A DNA stretch of 41,246 bases. It comes from RUG760 sp045642205 (GTDB lineage: Bacteria > Bacillota > Clostridia > Lachnospirales > Bianqueaceae). Each line of letters begins with the position of its first letter. The first letter of the stretch is position 1. The stretch lies in assembly GCA_045642205.1 (NCBI GenBank), contig JAZUIK010000063.1:1-41246 (forward strand), in the 5' to 3' direction. The notes beneath the pieces were generated by a model. It had not been told where the DNA came from. It was given only the letters and a program-made list of their open reading frames with translations, and made no database searches. Shown here piece after piece: positions 6,410 through 15,079 of this stretch. Position numbers and translations under genes: made by a program.

Positions 6410-8585
6410 TCTGTGCGCCCTCCATCTTCTTTTCCATACGTTTGATACGATCCTGCAGGATCTGCGGAGGCTGGATCTCGGGAGCACCGGGATACAGCAG
6501 CCAGGTTGCCGCACTGTGAGTTTCAGAGATCTGGAACATAGGCGGCTGCTTTACAAAGTCGATCTCAAGAGCATACTTGTTACGCTCTGCAAAAGCATCT
6601 CCCACAGGAGGATAGATCATGTTGGGAGGAGTTCCGGGAATTGCATCCAGCTTTTCCTTGGTATCAAGGTCAGGCATAGAGGACAGCAGTGCCCAAGTAT
6701 AGGGATGTCTGGGATCGTAGAAGATATCTTCTGCGGTACCATATTCAACGATCTTACCGGCATACATAACAGCGATATCATCGGCCATGTTAGCAACAAC
6801 ACCCAGGTCATGGGTAATGAAGATAATGGACAGACCACGCTCTTCCTTCAGACGGTTGATCAGTTCGAGGATCTGAGACTGAATGGTTACATCCAGTGCA
6901 GTGGTAGGCTCATCACAGATCAGAATATCAGGATCTGCAGCCAGCGCAATGGCGATAACGATACGCTGTCTCATACCGCCGGAGAACTCGAAGGGATACT
7001 GGTAGTAACGAAGACGAGCTTCCGGAATACCGACTTCCTCCATCAACTTGATAGCACGCTCACGAGCCATCTCCTTGGTGATCTTATATACAGAGTTAAA
7101 TGCCTTCTGCTTGAAGAATGCAATGATGTCATCACATTCCTTATCAAGATCGACTTCACCAACAGCATTGATACGATACTCGTAGTTAGCCTGCATATTG
7201 GTAAGAACCTTAACGATCTCAGCTCGCAGCTCACTCAGCTCGATCACATCCTTAGGAACGACCTTATAATCAACGGTCTTTCCTTTCTGTTCAAGACGCT
7301 CGATCTTTGCAGTCTGACGAGCATAACGAGCTTCTTCCTTAGGATTGCGCTTCGTATAGATGAAGTACTTCTGGATAGAAGCGGTCAAAGAAGAACGAAG
7401 GGTGTATGCAACAGAGTCCTTAACGATATCCAGACGATTGATAGCATCTTCTACTTTATCGCAGACTGCACCAACCTTCTTCATTGCTTCAGCCTGAGTG
7501 AACTCCTGCTCTTCAAAGTATGCCTTTGCCTCATCAACCAGCGGGGAAGCTTCTACTTTCTTGTCATGAGAGATCTTGTTGGCATAGACGATACCGTCCT
7601 TAACCATTTCACGGAACTCGTTCATGAAGTGGGCATTGGTGTACTCTTCAAACTGAACATTTGCCTTCTCCATATCATGCAGGTCGATTTCACCCACATT
7701 GCTATGCAGCTTGCAGTAAGCAACATTAAAGAAGTCAGGAACAGGTGCAGCGTTGATCTCATCCAGAAGTACCTGTGCGGTATCCAGGATTGCCTTCAGA
7801 TCAGAACCGAGAACGATAACATCATTCTCCTTATGCTCCGTGTACGAGCTCTTTGCATCTTCCAGCGCTTTGATAGAAGCGTCCAGACGTGCCTCATACT
7901 GAGTCAGAAGAACATTTTTGATCTTCTTCATGGTCTTGGTAATGGCACCAAGAGAAGCCTTCACATCGATCTTCTGTTTGTTCTCTACGTTGAAGATCAG
8001 ATCCTTCAGATGAGAATCCGCATCCTCCGCAGCGGTACGAGCTGCATTATAAGGAACAAGGATCTTAATGGACTCGGTAGAAACCTTTTCAAAAGTATCA
8101 ACCAGAGAGTCAACATTTGCAGCAGACTTTCCGGTATCTATGCAGGCACCATGGGTAGCCTTCTTAAGTTCTGCCAGCAGAGTCTTGTACTCTTTGGTAG
8201 CATTCTTACGGCTTGCCTTATTCTTCAGAAGCATAGCCTCGGTGATCTGACGACCGATCTTAACGATGGGGTTCAGAGCAGACAGAGGATCCTGGAAGAT
8301 CATAGAGATCTTGTCACCACGGATCGTACACATTTCTTCTTCGGAAATGCGCAGCAGATCCTTACCATCATACAGGATCTCACCGCCCTCCAGAATGGAG
8401 TTACCGGCGGAAATACCAAGGATAGACTTACTGGTTACGGACTTACCGGAACCGGATTCACCTACGATGGCCAGGGTCTTACCCTTCTCCAGGTTAAAAG
8501 AGATATCACGAACTGCCTTAACGGTTCCTCCGTTGGTACGGAAGGAAACCTTCAGGTTTTTAACTTCAAGAATACTATTTGCCAT
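6402..8585 (-). CDS. oppD: Oligopeptide ABC transporter ATP-binding protein OppD with a very large internal insertion
   Basis: At 727 residues it is about twice the usual 320-350. Residues 1-120 give a normal OppD start, with Walker A GESGSGKS (42-49) and Q-loop FQDPLSALNP (97-106). Residues 506-727 give a normal end, with signature FSGGMRQRI, Walker B LICDEPTTALD, switch His in FITHDLG, and HPYTWALLSSMP. Between them lie about 380 mostly helical, charged residues with no motif I recognise. The usual cysteine-rich Fe-S-binding segment near the C terminus (CxxA..C) is present only as a cysteine-free version. RBS GGAGG is seven bases before the ATG, and the start is 3 bases after the oppC stop. 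The frame is open throughout, so the insertion looks functional rather than a frameshift artefact. Confidence 0.9.
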   Translation of the reverse strand: MANSILEVKNLKVSFRTNGGTVKAVRDISFNLEKGKTLAIVGESGSGKSVTSKSILGISAGNSILEGGEILYDGKDLLRISEEEMCTIRGDKISMIFQDPLSALNPIVKIGRQITEAMLLKNKASRKNATKEYKTLLAELKKATHGACIDTGKSAANVDSLVDTFEKVSTESIKILVPYNAARTAAEDADSHLKDLIFNVENKQKIDVKASLGAITKTMKKIKNVLLTQYEARLDASIKALEDAKSSYTEHKENDVIVLGSDLKAILDTAQVLLDEINAAPVPDFFNVAYCKLHSNVGEIDLHDMEKANVQFEEYTNAHFMNEFREMVKDGIVYANKISHDKKVEASPLVDEAKAYFEEQEFTQAEAMKKVGAVCDKVEDAINRLDIVKDSVAYTLRSSLTASIQKYFIYTKRNPKEEARYARQTAKIERLEQKGKTVDYKVVPKDVIELSELRAEIVKVLTNMQANYEYRINAVGEVDLDKECDDIIAFFKQKAFNSVYKITKEMARERAIKLMEEVGIPEARLRYYQYPFEFSGGMRQRIVIAIALAADPDILICDEPTTALDVTIQSQILELINRLKEERGLSIIFITHDLGVVANMADDIAVMYAGKIVEYGTAEDIFYDPRHPYTWALLSSMPDLDTKEKLDAIPGTPPNMIYPPVGDAFAERNKYALEIDFVKQPPMFQISETHSAATWLLYPGAPEIQPPQILQDRIKRMEKKMEGAQNE

Positions 8586-8588
8586 GGC

Positions 8589-10142
8589 TTATTCCTCCGA
8601 TCCTCTCAGTGTCGGGTTGAACGCATCACGCAGTCCGTTACCGAACAGGTTGAACGAGATCTCCAGCAGAGCAATAAAAGCTGCGGGGAACGCGATGATA
8701 TGGGGGAAGGTAGAAATACAGCTCTGACCATTGGACAGCATGGTACCAATGGAAGTCAGACCAGAGGTCTCCAGAGAGATAATACCCAGATAGGACAGCA
8801 TAGACTCGGAGAAGATGACACCGGGGATGATAAGGATCGTACCGGTGATAATGGTTCCCAGAGAGTTAGGCAGGATATGACGGAAGATCAGACGACCGTC
8901 TCTTGCACCCAGGGTTCTTGCTGCCAGGATATACTCCTGATTCTTAAAACGATAGAACTGAGTACGTACACGATAAGCGATACCCAGCCAACCGGTTGCA
9001 ACGAATGCAAACAACAGGGAAACCAAAGGACCTACCTTCTGAGCCAGATGCAGCTGGAACAGTGTAGCAACAACGATGAAGGGAACAGAGTTCAGGACAT
9101 CAGAAACACGCTCCATGATCAGATCGGCAAGACCACCATAGTAACCTTCAATGGAACCATAGATGATACCAATGATGAAGTTAATGATGGAAACAGAAAT
9201 AGCAAGAATGAAGGACAGTCTTGCACCGATTGCCAGACATACGAAGATGTCCTGACCATGCTGGTTGGAACCAAACAGGAAGGAGGCATAGGTGCCATTC
9301 TTGTAGTTATAGTACTCGCTGTACAGAACACGTACCTTGTAACCGGTCTGATTCTTAACAGCATAGCAGTACCAAAGTCCATCTGCACCGGTATCAGAAG
9401 AAAGCTTCAGAGAATCGTACTTAGCCGCATTCTCCTTCTCAGACATCTTGTACTTAGGAACGAAGATGGGATTACCATTTTCATCATGATGAGCAGATTC
9501 ACCGGAAGTGGTTGCAGACTCATCTGCCAGCTCATACCAAAGGTTTGCACCATTGGAGACAGACATGTAGTCCATCTTGTAATTTGCAGGCATAGGATAG
9601 ATGACCTGGATTCCGGTCTGGTTCTGATAATCCTTCAGAGCAATATACTCGTCCTCAGAAAGATCGCAATAAACAAATCCGACCTTCTTATAGGAATTGA
9701 CATACAGGTTGTAATAAGACTTTCCGGTATTCTCATCGATGAAGGAACCGTATACCTTTTCAACAGAAGGATCATCCAGCTCATAGCCGATTGAACTGTA
9801 ATAGTCATATCCAGCCTGAGATTCGGTCTGCTTTCCGCATCCATCCCAGCCGGCCCATGCGAAAGCCTCACACCTAGGCAGACAAGTCTTGTAGTAACCA
9901 TCACGGAAGGTTACATCATACGGAGAAACAAAGGGAACAAGGATGGAGAACAGCAGCAACAGGATAATAATGATCGCTGCTACCATAGAAGACTTGTTCT
10001 TACGGAAACGCTTGAACGCATCTGCAAAATAACCAAGAGCTTTGGTTTCCAATTTCTTATCCGAGATCTTACCCTCTCGCTTTGCAGGAGTCAGTAAGCT
10101 CTTATCGATCTCAGGGAGATTATTCATATTTAAGTTACTCAT
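8589..10142 (-). CDS. oppC: Oligopeptide ABC transporter permease OppC with a large extracytoplasmic domain
   Basis: This is a 517-residue permease, against about 300 for usual OppC. Residues 1-50 are the cytoplasmic N terminus and 53-72 the first membrane helix. From residue 290 the family pattern resumes (FGSNQHGQDIF, matching the usual GTDxxGRDxx), followed by five further helices and the EAA loop around RTLGARDGRLIFRHILPNS. About 200 residues (82-287) are inserted in the first external loop, rich in Tyr, Asp and Asn with five cysteines. By topology this domain should face outside, where the lipoprotein OppA docks. It is followed 3 bases later by oppD. Confidence 0.92.
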   Translation of the reverse strand: MSNLNMNNLPEIDKSLLTPAKREGKISDKKLETKALGYFADAFKRFRKNKSSMVAAIIIILLLLFSILVPFVSPYDVTFRDGYYKTCLPRCEAFAWAGWDGCGKQTESQAGYDYYSSIGYELDDPSVEKVYGSFIDENTGKSYYNLYVNSYKKVGFVYCDLSEDEYIALKDYQNQTGIQVIYPMPANYKMDYMSVSNGANLWYELADESATTSGESAHHDENGNPIFVPKYKMSEKENAAKYDSLKLSSDTGADGLWYCYAVKNQTGYKVRVLYSEYYNYKNGTYASFLFGSNQHGQDIFVCLAIGARLSFILAISVSIINFIIGIIYGSIEGYYGGLADLIMERVSDVLNSVPFIVVATLFQLHLAQKVGPLVSLLFAFVATGWLGIAYRVRTQFYRFKNQEYILAARTLGARDGRLIFRHILPNSLGTIITGTILIIPGVIFSESMLSYLGIISLETSGLTSIGTMLSNGQSCISTFPHIIAFPAAFIALLEISFNLFGNGLRDAFNPTLRGSEE

Positions 10143-10144
10143 AA

Positions 10145-11119
10145 TTACTTCGCTCCCATCTTGATTCGAGGATCAATGAAACCATAACTCAGGTCGATAA
10201 CCAGTGCAGCTACAAGGTCGATCAAGGTATAGAACAGAGTCAATGCCATATAGAAGTTGTAGTCACGAAGGTTAATGGACGTAACAAACAGATTACCAAT
10301 ACCGGGGATCGCAAAGATATTCTCAATAACCAGAGAACCACCAAGGATACCGATAAACTCACCAAGAAGCATAGGCAGAATGGGAACCATTGCGAGCTTC
10401 ATGGCATGACGGGTGATGGACTGTGCCTTAGTCAGACCCTTGGTTCTGGCCAACAGCATATAGTCACCGGTCAGCACCTCAGAAAGCTCTGCACGAGAGA
10501 ATCGACAAAGAGCAGCAACGGTACCAAAAGCCAGAGACAGGACTGCGGGGAACATGGAGACAAACATCTGCCAGCTGAAGAAGCTGACACCCTCACGGGA
10601 AGATGCAGTCAGAGGGAACCAACCCGTCTTATAGCAAATAAAGTACTGTACCAGGAATGCATATACATAGCTGGGTACAGAAATACATATCATAACAGCC
10701 GTAGAGATCAGAGAATCCTGCCACTTGTTCTTTTTGAGAGCAGCATAGATACCCAGAGATAATCCCAACGGAATTGCCATCAAAATCGAATAAAGATTAA
10801 CTACGATCGTGTAAGGAATCTTCTGGAAAATAACCTTGGTGACTTCCTGACCTGTATAGATCTGCTCACCAAGTCCAAGGTCTCCCTTGAATACATGGCT
10901 CCAGTATCGAACGTACTGAACCATAATGGGCTGATTGTAACCCATAGCCTCACGGCGCTTAAGGATGATCTCAACATCTCGTCCCATCTCCTTGATCGCA
11001 GGAAGCGGCAGGAGCTTGATCAGAACGAAGCAAATGGTTGCGATAACAAAGAATGTAAAGACCATCAGGAGGAGTCGTTTTGCAACGTATTTGATCATAT
11101 AACCGGAGTTCGATCTCAT
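10145..11119 (-). CDS. oppB: Oligopeptide ABC transporter permease OppB
   Basis: This 324-residue permease has a normal family length. An N-terminal membrane helix (about 13-32) is followed by a periplasmic-type loop with the GDLGLGEQIYTGQEV pattern and five more helices. The EAA motif (RTKGLTKAQSITRHAMKLA) contacts the ATPases. OppB and OppC form the peptide channel. The start is fixed by AAAGGAGG seven bases upstream of the ATG at 11119. Two bases separate its stop from the oppC ATG. It is the only Opp subunit here without an obvious insertion. Confidence 0.94.
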   Translation of the reverse strand: MRSNSGYMIKYVAKRLLLMVFTFFVIATICFVLIKLLPLPAIKEMGRDVEIILKRREAMGYNQPIMVQYVRYWSHVFKGDLGLGEQIYTGQEVTKVIFQKIPYTIVVNLYSILMAIPLGLSLGIYAALKKNKWQDSLISTAVMICISVPSYVYAFLVQYFICYKTGWFPLTASSREGVSFFSWQMFVSMFPAVLSLAFGTVAALCRFSRAELSEVLTGDYMLLARTKGLTKAQSITRHAMKLAMVPILPMLLGEFIGILGGSLVIENIFAIPGIGNLFVTSINLRDYNFYMALTLFYTLIDLVAALVIDLSYGFIDPRIKMGAK

Positions 11120-11200
11120 TACGTAGCCTCCTTTCTGTTTCTTCTATTATTTTTACTTAACGATGCCCAAAGACAAAATTCATTTCAACAATTAACATAA

Positions 11201-11234
11201 ATCGACCAGGGACTGGTGAAAGTCCCTGATCGAT
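11201..11234 (-). terminator. Stem-loop between oppA and oppB (attenuator or processing site)
   Basis: A 14-bp stem with one mismatch (11201-11214 with 11221-11234) and a 6-base loop lies 72 bases past the oppA stop. The minus-strand T tract is weak (TTATGTTAATTG). It probably gives partial termination or protects the oppA mRNA, so that the binding protein exceeds the membrane subunits. Confidence 0.6.
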
Positions 11235-11305
11235 CGTATGTTTTAAGTAAAGTGAAGCATATGCTCTACTCTACTCATAAATCTTTATGGATCAGATCCG
11301 AAAGA

Positions 11306-13870
11306 TTAATAGGTCAGGTTACCCTTTACGGTCTCCCACTCAGCGTCGGTGTAGTTGAAGGTCATGAACTGAACTCCACCAAAACCAACAAGGTCAACAT
11401 ACTGATCAACTGCATTGTTTACCTTCTGAGAAAGCAGAGAAGCAGAAGTTCTGTAGTAGATGGGAGTGGTAGCAAAGTTAGCAAGGTAAGCATACTCAAG
11501 GTCTGCAAACAGCTGTGCACGGGTAGCTCCATCATAGTCACCGAAGGAAGCCAGAGTCATGGATCCATCGTTGGAAGTGATGACAGCATCAGCGGAGTCG
11601 ATCCACAGAGCCCAGTCATGCAGAGAAGCGGTGAAGTCCTTACCATCAATGTTGATGTTGATCATGATGGTGTTGGTATCAAAACCGTACTCCATCTGGT
11701 TTCCGGAACCGTCAGCGCCGTCACAGTAGCACTCGTACAGAGTGGTGTAGGGAGAGTAAGAAGAACCGCCCCAGGTGGTGAAGATCATATCTGCAGCACC
11801 AGAGTAGTTGGTCTCATAGTAGTCAGCATCAGCAACCATTTCCATGGTAACCTTGCCTTCGAATCCGGTGCCTGCGCATGCGGACTCAAGAGCATCCTTC
11901 AGGAAGTTGAACATCTGAACATAGATGTCATCAGAGTTGTATACACGGATAACAAGAGTAACGTTCTCGTCATTGTAGATACCCTCTGCCTTGCACTCAG
12001 CATAAGCCTGAGCCATGCAAGCCTGAGCGATGGACATATCGTAACCGGTTACTGCATCGTAAGCTTCGTCAAGATCATCATAATCTTCAATATCCAGCTC
12101 GTATACAGCACAGATAGCAGCCTTAGCAGCATCGGTGTCACGATAGGTAGCACCGGTGAAGGGATCGTAAACGTACATGTAGTTCAGCATACCGTAACCT
12201 GCGGTACCGGTGGTGTAAGAACTTGCAAAGGTCTGACGATCGATTGCAAATGCAAATCCCTTACGGAAGTTCAGGTTGGTCATGATCTGAGTACCACGCT
12301 CAGCAGTCTTCACAGGATCAGTGTTCCAGGTAAGCTTGGTGGTGTAGGACTGAGGAGTGTAGTTGATGTATGCGCTGGTTCCGTAGTTAGCCATATCAGC
12401 CTGCTGCAGAGCAACTGCCTCAATGTTACCGGACAGGAACTCAAGCATAGCGGTCTCATGCTGAACGATAACATTGTAAACAATGTTGTCAGCCTGATAC
12501 TGGCCTTCGTGCATTCCATCAGAGTAACCAGCCCATGCTTCGTTACGAGACATGGTGATCTGCTTATCCATCTCGAAGTAGGTTACCTTGTAAGGACCAT
12601 AAGAGGTGGAAGTCTCAACATCAGTACAGTAAGTGGTAGTAACGTTGACACAATCAGCAGCACCTGCAGCAACCTCATCACCGTTAGCGTTGAAGTATCT
12701 CTTCAGGCTCTCCCACTTGGTGGGGTTAACAACGTAAGAGGAAGACAGGTAGTAGGGAACATAGTAGTTAGGATCGGAGATAGGAGCAACGGTAACGAAG
12801 ACAATTGCGTTGTCATCGGTAGCGAAGATACCAACCTCATCCCAGGTAGCAGCCTCGGTAGTTACAGCAACTGCACAGTAGTCAGCGCCATATGCCTCGT
12901 AATCAGCACCCTCAGCAAAGTAGTCATCGTACAGGCTCTTTCCGGAGAAAGGATCGTCAACGGACTCGCCGTATACGGTCTCATCCTCGATGGAAACATA
13001 CTGAGCACACTCGTTGCCTTCAGCATCGGTGTAACCAGCAGCGCCCCAGAAACCATGACAGTCAACAACAACATCAGCAGCGTTTCCGCCGTCTGCAATG
13101 TACTCAGCAACAGAGCCGTAGCCAAGCTCACCAAGAGTGGTGTAGGATGCAGCACCTGCATAGAAGTAGTTCTTTGCATTAACGATGGTGAACTCACCAG
13201 CGTACAGAGAGTCTGCACGACGGTTCTTCATCAGAGGATCCAGAAGCTCCTTAGCGGAGTACTCGATCAGAGCTGCGTCGATGGGAGTTCCGTCATCGAA
13301 GCACAGACCTTCCTTCAGAGCGATCTTCCAAGCCTTAGCGGTGTCACCAGCCTCGATGCCGTACTGACCAACATAGTCAGCGGTAACATCCTCGGGAAGT
13401 GCAGCTGCCATCTCAAGGGTAACAGCCCATCCGTTCAGGGTGTCGTTAAGAGCAAAACCATAGTAACCCTGGGAGATGTAGTCCAGAACAGAACTATCAT
13501 CAGCGGTCTCCCAGCTCATGGGGCTCCAGTTCATACCGGTGGTACCACCAAGGTAATCGTGGTAGGTGTACTCACCTTCATCAGTGTAATCCTTGCCTGC
13601 AACGCCTTTGTAAACGTTGTAGCCAACTTCACCGCCGCCAACTTCGGCCTTTGCGGTGGTGACATCATCCATGGTGAACTCGGTCTGGAACTGAACGAAT
13701 TCAGCATTCTCTACGTCAACAGCTTCGCCATCATCGGTGGTGGTGGTAGAAGTGGTCTCGGTAGTGGTGGTGCCAGTAGAATCAGTGTTTGTCTCTTCAG
13801 TCTTGGAGCATCCGGTCATTACAGAAAGGACCATGAGTGCAGCAAGCAGGACAGCCAAAAACTTTTTCAT
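11306..13870 (-). CDS. oppA: Oligopeptide-binding lipoprotein OppA, enlarged
   Basis: This 854-residue extracellular solute-binding protein (family 5 type) captures peptides and delivers them to OppBC. The signal peptide ends in a lipobox VMTGC (Cys21), followed by a Thr/Ser-rich linker to about residue 50. The mature part keeps family features such as LNGWAVTLEMAAALPE, LKEGLCFDDGTPI and NLNFRKGFAFAIDR. It is about 300 residues longer than most OppA proteins, with Asp/Tyr/Ala-rich extra segments. AAGGAGG lies six bases before the ATG. It is the first gene of the opp operon, behind a promoter at 14096-14124 and a leader of about 215 nt. Confidence 0.92.
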   Translation of the reverse strand: MKKFLAVLLAALMVLSVMTGCSKTEETNTDSTGTTTTETTSTTTTDDGEAVDVENAEFVQFQTEFTMDDVTTAKAEVGGGEVGYNVYKGVAGKDYTDEGEYTYHDYLGGTTGMNWSPMSWETADDSSVLDYISQGYYGFALNDTLNGWAVTLEMAAALPEDVTADYVGQYGIEAGDTAKAWKIALKEGLCFDDGTPIDAALIEYSAKELLDPLMKNRRADSLYAGEFTIVNAKNYFYAGAASYTTLGELGYGSVAEYIADGGNAADVVVDCHGFWGAAGYTDAEGNECAQYVSIEDETVYGESVDDPFSGKSLYDDYFAEGADYEAYGADYCAVAVTTEAATWDEVGIFATDDNAIVFVTVAPISDPNYYVPYYLSSSYVVNPTKWESLKRYFNANGDEVAAGAADCVNVTTTYCTDVETSTSYGPYKVTYFEMDKQITMSRNEAWAGYSDGMHEGQYQADNIVYNVIVQHETAMLEFLSGNIEAVALQQADMANYGTSAYINYTPQSYTTKLTWNTDPVKTAERGTQIMTNLNFRKGFAFAIDRQTFASSYTTGTAGYGMLNYMYVYDPFTGATYRDTDAAKAAICAVYELDIEDYDDLDEAYDAVTGYDMSIAQACMAQAYAECKAEGIYNDENVTLVIRVYNSDDIYVQMFNFLKDALESACAGTGFEGKVTMEMVADADYYETNYSGAADMIFTTWGGSSYSPYTTLYECYCDGADGSGNQMEYGFDTNTIMININIDGKDFTASLHDWALWIDSADAVITSNDGSMTLASFGDYDGATRAQLFADLEYAYLANFATTPIYYRTSASLLSQKVNNAVDQYVDLVGFGGVQFMTFNYTDAEWETVKGNLTY

Positions 13871-14095
13871 TTTTTTCCTCCTTATTGGATTTTATACGGA
13901 CTTTTCGCGTGCATCTTGAAAGTGAAGGTTTTTAGCAATGATGTTCCATAACAAAAAGCCTTCGCCACTGTGCACTCTGTACAGGATCAGTCTTGCAGGA
14001 ACTCCTGCATAAAAATGCATTTCCCTCTCTGATTCTCTACAGAATGCGCACTGGATTGTCGAATAATGCAACCTGAAACAATCCGTCAATCGAGT

Positions 14096-14124
14096 ATTAT
14101 ACAAATTTTTCCCGTATAATTCAA
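14096..14124 (-). promoter_or_regulatory. Promoter of the opp operon
   Basis: On the minus strand TTGAAT (14119-14124), 17 bases, then TATAAT (14096-14101). It would leave a leader of about 215 nt before oppA. Confidence 0.75.
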
Positions 14125-14276
14125 ACGGAAATATTTTTCATTATGCAATTTCTACAAATTGAACAAGGTACAAAACATCCACCAAGAATTGTTCGATAAT
14201 ATGCACAAAGCCCAAACAAATCTGTCGTTTATTAAAACTTCTTTAATTAATTATCTCTCTTGTTTATGCGGCTTCT

Positions 14277-14325
14277 GATGCATTTTCGCTTTTTATTTTA
14301 AAAGTTTCCATTCAGAAAGTGCATC
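14277..14325. repeat. Nested inverted repeat upstream of the opp promoter
   Basis: GATGCATTTTC (14277-14287) pairs with GAAAGTGCATC (14315-14325) at 10 of 11 positions (one G-T). Inside, CTTTT and AAAAG form a second short stem. No gene is attached to it. Confidence 0.45.
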
Positions 14326-14386
14326 ATTATACATCTTTACTGAATTCTCCATCAATCGTTTTTATGCAGGGTAACCTTCATTTCTA

Positions 14387-14435
14387 TAGAAAAAGAAGGA
14401 AGAGGATCCTCCCTTGACAGGCACTCTCCTCTTCC
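14387..14435 (-). terminator. Terminator of the perR-reverse rubrerythrin operon
   Basis: GGAAGAGGA (14398-14406) pairs with TCCTCTTCC (14427-14435). On the minus strand TTCTTTTTC follows. It lies about 40 bases past the rubrerythrin stop. Confidence 0.8.
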
Positions 14436-14473
14436 CACTCCGTTATAGATCAACTTTCTTTGGTTATTTGTTC

Positions 14474-15055
14474 TTAGCCAAAGTATCTCTTAAGAAGACC
14501 TTCCAGAGCTCTGCCGTGGCGAGCCTCGTCACGTGCCATCTCATGAACGGTGTCATGGATCTCATCCAGACCGTTCTTCTTTGCACAAAGAGCCAGATCA
14601 AACTTGCCCTGAGTTGCACCATACTCACAGTCAACTCTCCATGCCAGATTCTTCTTGGTGGAATCGGTCATATTGGGCTCGAGAGCACTTCCAAGCAGCT
14701 CTGCAAACTTAGCAGCATGCTCAGCTTCTTCGTAAGCAGCCTTTTCCCAGTACAGAGCAATCTCGGGATATCCTTCACGTGCAGCAACACGAGCCATGCA
14801 CAGATACATACCAACCTCAGAACACTCACCGGTGAAATTAGCTTTCAGCTGCTCCATGATATATTCCTTATCTTCGGGAGAGCAGTTATCCAGCTTGGTT
14901 CCAATACCAAATACATGCTCAGCAGCCAGCGCAGCGCCTTCTTCCATCTTCTTGAACTTGCTGCCATCCACCTTACAAACGGGGCACTTGAATCCTTCGG
15001 GAACGGCTTCACCTTCATAAACATAACCGCAAACGGGGCATACATACTTTGCCAT
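14474..15055 (-). CDS. Reverse rubrerythrin (NADH-linked peroxide/oxygen scavenger)
   Basis: This 193-residue protein has its rubredoxin domain at the N terminus (Fe ligands C6, C9, C24, C27) and a four-helix diiron domain after it, with ExxH-type motifs EEAEHA and DEARHG. This order is reversed relative to classical rubrerythrin and defines the reverse rubrerythrins of clostridia. Those proteins reduce hydrogen peroxide and oxygen with electrons from NADH via a reductase. The start is fixed by AGGAGG eight bases upstream. It follows the PerR-type regulator by 24 bases in the same operon, so expression should rise under oxidative stress. Confidence 0.93.
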   Translation of the reverse strand: MAKYVCPVCGYVYEGEAVPEGFKCPVCKVDGSKFKKMEEGAALAAEHVFGIGTKLDNCSPEDKEYIMEQLKANFTGECSEVGMYLCMARVAAREGYPEIALYWEKAAYEEAEHAAKFAELLGSALEPNMTDSTKKNLAWRVDCEYGATQGKFDLALCAKKNGLDEIHDTVHEMARDEARHGRALEGLLKRYFG

Positions 15056-15079
15056 GATAAAATCCTCCTAATTAGATAA

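Larger units (their letters stand above)
13871..14397. other. Long intergenic region upstream of oppA
   Basis: About 530 bases without a credible gene. It holds the oppA leader (13871 to about 14089), the oppA promoter, and an A/T-rich stretch with a nested inverted repeat at 14277-14325. A 70-codon frame at 13892-14104 begins upstream of the predicted transcription start and has no RBS, so I do not call it. Confidence 0.6.

Noticed and set aside
6516..9794. A 1092-codon plus-strand frame opposite oppD and oppC
   Set aside because: It has no start signal or recognisable domain and runs antisense to strongly supported transporter genes; such long antisense frames come from the codon bias of the real strand.
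11216..13951. A 911-codon plus-strand frame opposite oppA
   Set aside because: Antisense shadow of a well supported lipoprotein gene; its repetitive Val/Ser/Gly/Ile composition is not protein-like and there is no RBS.
13892..14104. A possible 70-codon small gene in the oppA leader
   Set aside because: Its start lies upstream of the predicted transcription start and there is no Shine-Dalgarno sequence.
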